Assembly: GCA_945878385.1 (NCBI GenBank)
Contig: CAMCTE010000119.1
Location: forward strand, 1-8,372
Source: Azohydromonas lata NBRC 102462
GTDB lineage: Bacteria; Pseudomonadota; Gammaproteobacteria; Burkholderiales; Burkholderiaceae_C
Length of the DNA stretch: 8,372 nt
Direction of reading: 5' to 3'
The position numbers and the translations under genes are program-made. Numbering within the stretch: the first letter of the stretch is position 1; each line of letters opens with the position of its first letter. Shown here one piece after another: positions 6,551-8,372 of the stretch. Under the pieces are notes generated by a model. It saw only the letters and a list, made by a program, of their open reading frames with translations, was not told the origin of the DNA and did not search any database.

Positions 6551-8372
6551 ATGCCCGACATGATTTCCAAATTCACCACCCGAGTGCGGGCCGGCGCCGT
6601 GGCCCTGACCACCTGGGGAATTGCTGCCGCACCGGCCTGGGCCAACCACCAACAGGTGGTGATCAACCGCCACTACGACAATGCCGTGGGTACAAGTGAT
6701 GCCGCCTCTCAGGGAGTGATTGAAGCGGGCCTGCTGCGCAGCCGCCCGGCCCTGCGGCCCGGCGAGGTGTTGGAATTCGTGCCCGGTGTGATCGTGACCC
6801 AGCACACGGGGGACGGCAAGGCCAACCAGTACTTCTTGCGCGGCTTCAACCTGGACCACGGCACCGATTTCGCCACTTCGGTCAATGGCATGCCCACCAA
6901 CATGTCCTCGCATGCACACGGGCAGGGCTATGCCGATCTGAACTTCCTGATTCCCGAAATGGTGCAGCGGGTGGAGTACCGCAAGGGCCCGTACTACGCC
7001 AAGGGCGGAGACTTCTCATTGGCCGGTGCAGCCGACATAGCCTACCGCACCAGTTTCGACAGGCCCTTTCTGGATTTGGGCATCGGCCAGCGCGGTTTCA
7101 GGCGCAGTGTGGCCGGTGGCTCCACCACGGTGGGCGCCGGCCTGACGCTGGTGGGCGCCATCGAAGCCATGGGGCATGACGGCCCCTGGGTGGTGCCGCA
7201 GGGCCTCAAGCGCCACAACGGCGTGATCACCTTGAGCGGTGTGGGCGACGATACCGCCTGGCAGCTCAGCCTGATGGGCTACGACGCGAAGTGGACCGCC
7301 ACCGACCAAGTACCCGAGCGCCTGCTGAACACGCCAGGTTTCAACCGGTTCGGTACCCTGGACTCCACGGCCGGTGGCGACACCAGCCGCCACAGCGTGT
7401 CGGGCCAGTGGTCGCGCAACGATGGGCAAGGGGGCGTGTTGCGCGCGCAGGCCTACCTGATGCGCTACGACCTGGACCTGTATTCGAATTTCACCTACGC
7501 GCTGGAGCGGCCCAAGGACGGCGATCAGTTCCGCCAGCAGGACCAGCGCACCGTGGCAGGCGGCAGCCTCAGTTATGCCCTGAGCCACGGCTTGATGGAC
7601 CGCATCGCCCGCACCGAGTTGGGATTGCAACTGCGCCACGACGACGCCCGGGTGGCCCTGTACGACACCGTGGTGCGGCGCATCACGAATGTGGTGCGCC
7701 AAGACGACATACGCCAGACCCTTGTGGGCCTGTACGCGCAGACGGTGGTGGAGTGGACGCCCATGGTGCGCACGGTGACGGGCCTGCGCGCCGACCAGCT
7801 TCAGGCCAGGGTGGACGCGCTGAGCCTGGCGCAGAATTCGGGCTCGGCTTCGGGCACGCAGATCTCACCGAAGTTGTCGGTGGTGATTGGGCCCTGGCGC
7901 AAGAGTGAGTGGTTCATCAACGCAGGCACGGGCTATCACAGCAACGACGCACGCGGCGGCACCATTCGCGTGGACCCACGCAGCAAAGAACCGGTGCCGC
8001 GCGTGCCGCTGTTGGTGGCCGGGCGCGGGGCCGAAGTGGGTTTCCGCACGGAGGCCATCCCAGGCCTGCAGAGTTCCTTGTCTTGGTGGGGGCTGCGCCT
8101 GGATTCGGAACTGGTCTATGTGGGCGATGCGGGCGCTACCGAACCCAGCCCATCGAGCCGCCGCCGCGGGGTGGAGTTCAGCAACCGCTACACGCCGGTG
8201 AAGTGGCTGCTCATCGACGCCGACTTGTCATGGTCCCATGGGCGATTTGCCAACGGTGAGCGCATTCCGAATGCAGTGAACCGCGTGGCTGCGATGGCCG
8301 TGACGCTGCGCGACATCGCGCACTGGAGCAGCAGCCTGCAGTGGCGCTACCTGGGCAGCGGAGCGCTGGTCG
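6551..8372 (+). CDS. TonB-dependent outer-membrane receptor (partial; C-terminus outside window)
   Basis: The visible part is 607 residues, open to the window end. Residues 1-31 are a signal peptide ending PAWA. QQVVINR (34-40) is a possible TonB box. The plug domain spans ~50-165, with LRPGEVLEFVPGVIVTQHTG (68-87), ANQYFLRGFNLDHGTDFAT (91-109), MPTNMSSHAHGQGYADLNFL (113-132) and VQRVEYRKGPYYAKGGDF (138-155). The rest has alternating strands typical of the beta-barrel, and several strands plus the C-terminal Phe are missing. The short N-terminus has no extra signalling domain as in FecA, so it should not itself signal to an anti-sigma factor. The family takes up substrates across the outer membrane using TonB/ExbBD energy. 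The ligand of this subgroup is not known to me; the His-containing SHAHGQG loop is a subgroup motif and does not prove metal uptake. ATG 6551 is chosen because it gives a full signal peptide; ATG 6560 also would. No clear ribosome-binding site is seen. It is divergent from the histidine kinase. Confidence 0.92.
   Translation, partial: MPDMISKFTTRVRAGAVALTTWGIAAAPAWANHQQVVINRHYDNAVGTSDAASQGVIEAGLLRSRPALRPGEVLEFVPGVIVTQHTGDGKANQYFLRGFNLDHGTDFATSVNGMPTNMSSHAHGQGYADLNFLIPEMVQRVEYRKGPYYAKGGDFSLAGAADIAYRTSFDRPFLDLGIGQRGFRRSVAGGSTTVGAGLTLVGAIEAMGHDGPWVVPQGLKRHNGVITLSGVGDDTAWQLSLMGYDAKWTATDQVPERLLNTPGFNRFGTLDSTAGGDTSRHSVSGQWSRNDGQGGVLRAQAYLMRYDLDLYSNFTYALERPKDGDQFRQQDQRTVAGGSLSYALSHGLMDRIARTELGLQLRHDDARVALYDTVVRRITNVVRQDDIRQTLVGLYAQTVVEWTPMVRTVTGLRADQLQARVDALSLAQNSGSASGTQISPKLSVVIGPWRKSEWFINAGTGYHSNDARGGTIRVDPRSKEPVPRVPLLVAGRGAEVGFRTEAIPGLQSSLSWWGLRLDSELVYVGDAGATEPSPSSRRRGVEFSNRYTPVKWLLIDADLSWSHGRFANGERIPNAVNRVAAMAVTLRDIAHWSSSLQWRYLGSGALV

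Noticed and set aside
7016..7702. Open frame of 228 codons on the minus strand
   Set aside because: It is antisense to the TonB receptor barrel and has no recognisable motif.

Overview
The window is GC-rich and gene-dense. The protein families and their close resemblance to Burkholderiales homologues suggest a betaproteobacterium, probably Comamonadaceae (Acidovorax/Hydrogenophaga-like). This assignment rests on recalled family resemblance, not on a search. There are six protein genes; the first and last run off the window. I see no rRNA, tRNA, CRISPR array, insertion sequence or phage gene.

Layout, left to right. (1) At 1-1129, minus strand, lies the 5' part of an osmoprotectant-type ABC importer gene: a periplasmic binding domain fused, through an Ala/Gly linker, to the first residues of a permease. 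(2) At 1188-2393, plus strand and divergent from (1) across 58 bp, lies an exported PQQ-dependent aldose sugar dehydrogenase (YliI/Asd-like). (3) A 124-bp gap with three perfect inverted repeats precedes a TerC/Alx-family membrane protein at 2518-3483, plus strand. (4) Convergent with it, at 3530-4600, minus strand, is a 356-residue conserved protein of unknown function that I recall as DUF6352. (5) Upstream of that on the same strand, 39 bp away, is a 568-residue membrane histidine kinase of the NarX/UhpB (HisKA_3) type at 4640-6346, with no response regulator in the window. (6) Divergent from the kinase across 204 bp is the 5' part of a TonB-dependent outer-membrane receptor, from 6551 to the window end.

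Functionally most genes concern the cell envelope: uptake across the inner membrane (ABC importer), periplasmic sugar oxidation (PQQ enzyme), probable Mn2+ export (TerC/Alx), signal sensing (kinase) and TonB-driven outer-membrane uptake. The kinase and receptor are back to back with a shared control region. A plausible but unproven reading is that the kinase, with an unlinked regulator, controls the receptor. The kinase and the DUF6352-like gene may share a transcript.

Most of the window is ordinary chromosomal content. No clearly new system is visible. The points most worth checking are the binding-domain-first ABC fusion and its linker, the structured leader before terC, the orphan kinase/receptor pair with a candidate promoter and operator, and the uncharacterised DUF6352-like protein.
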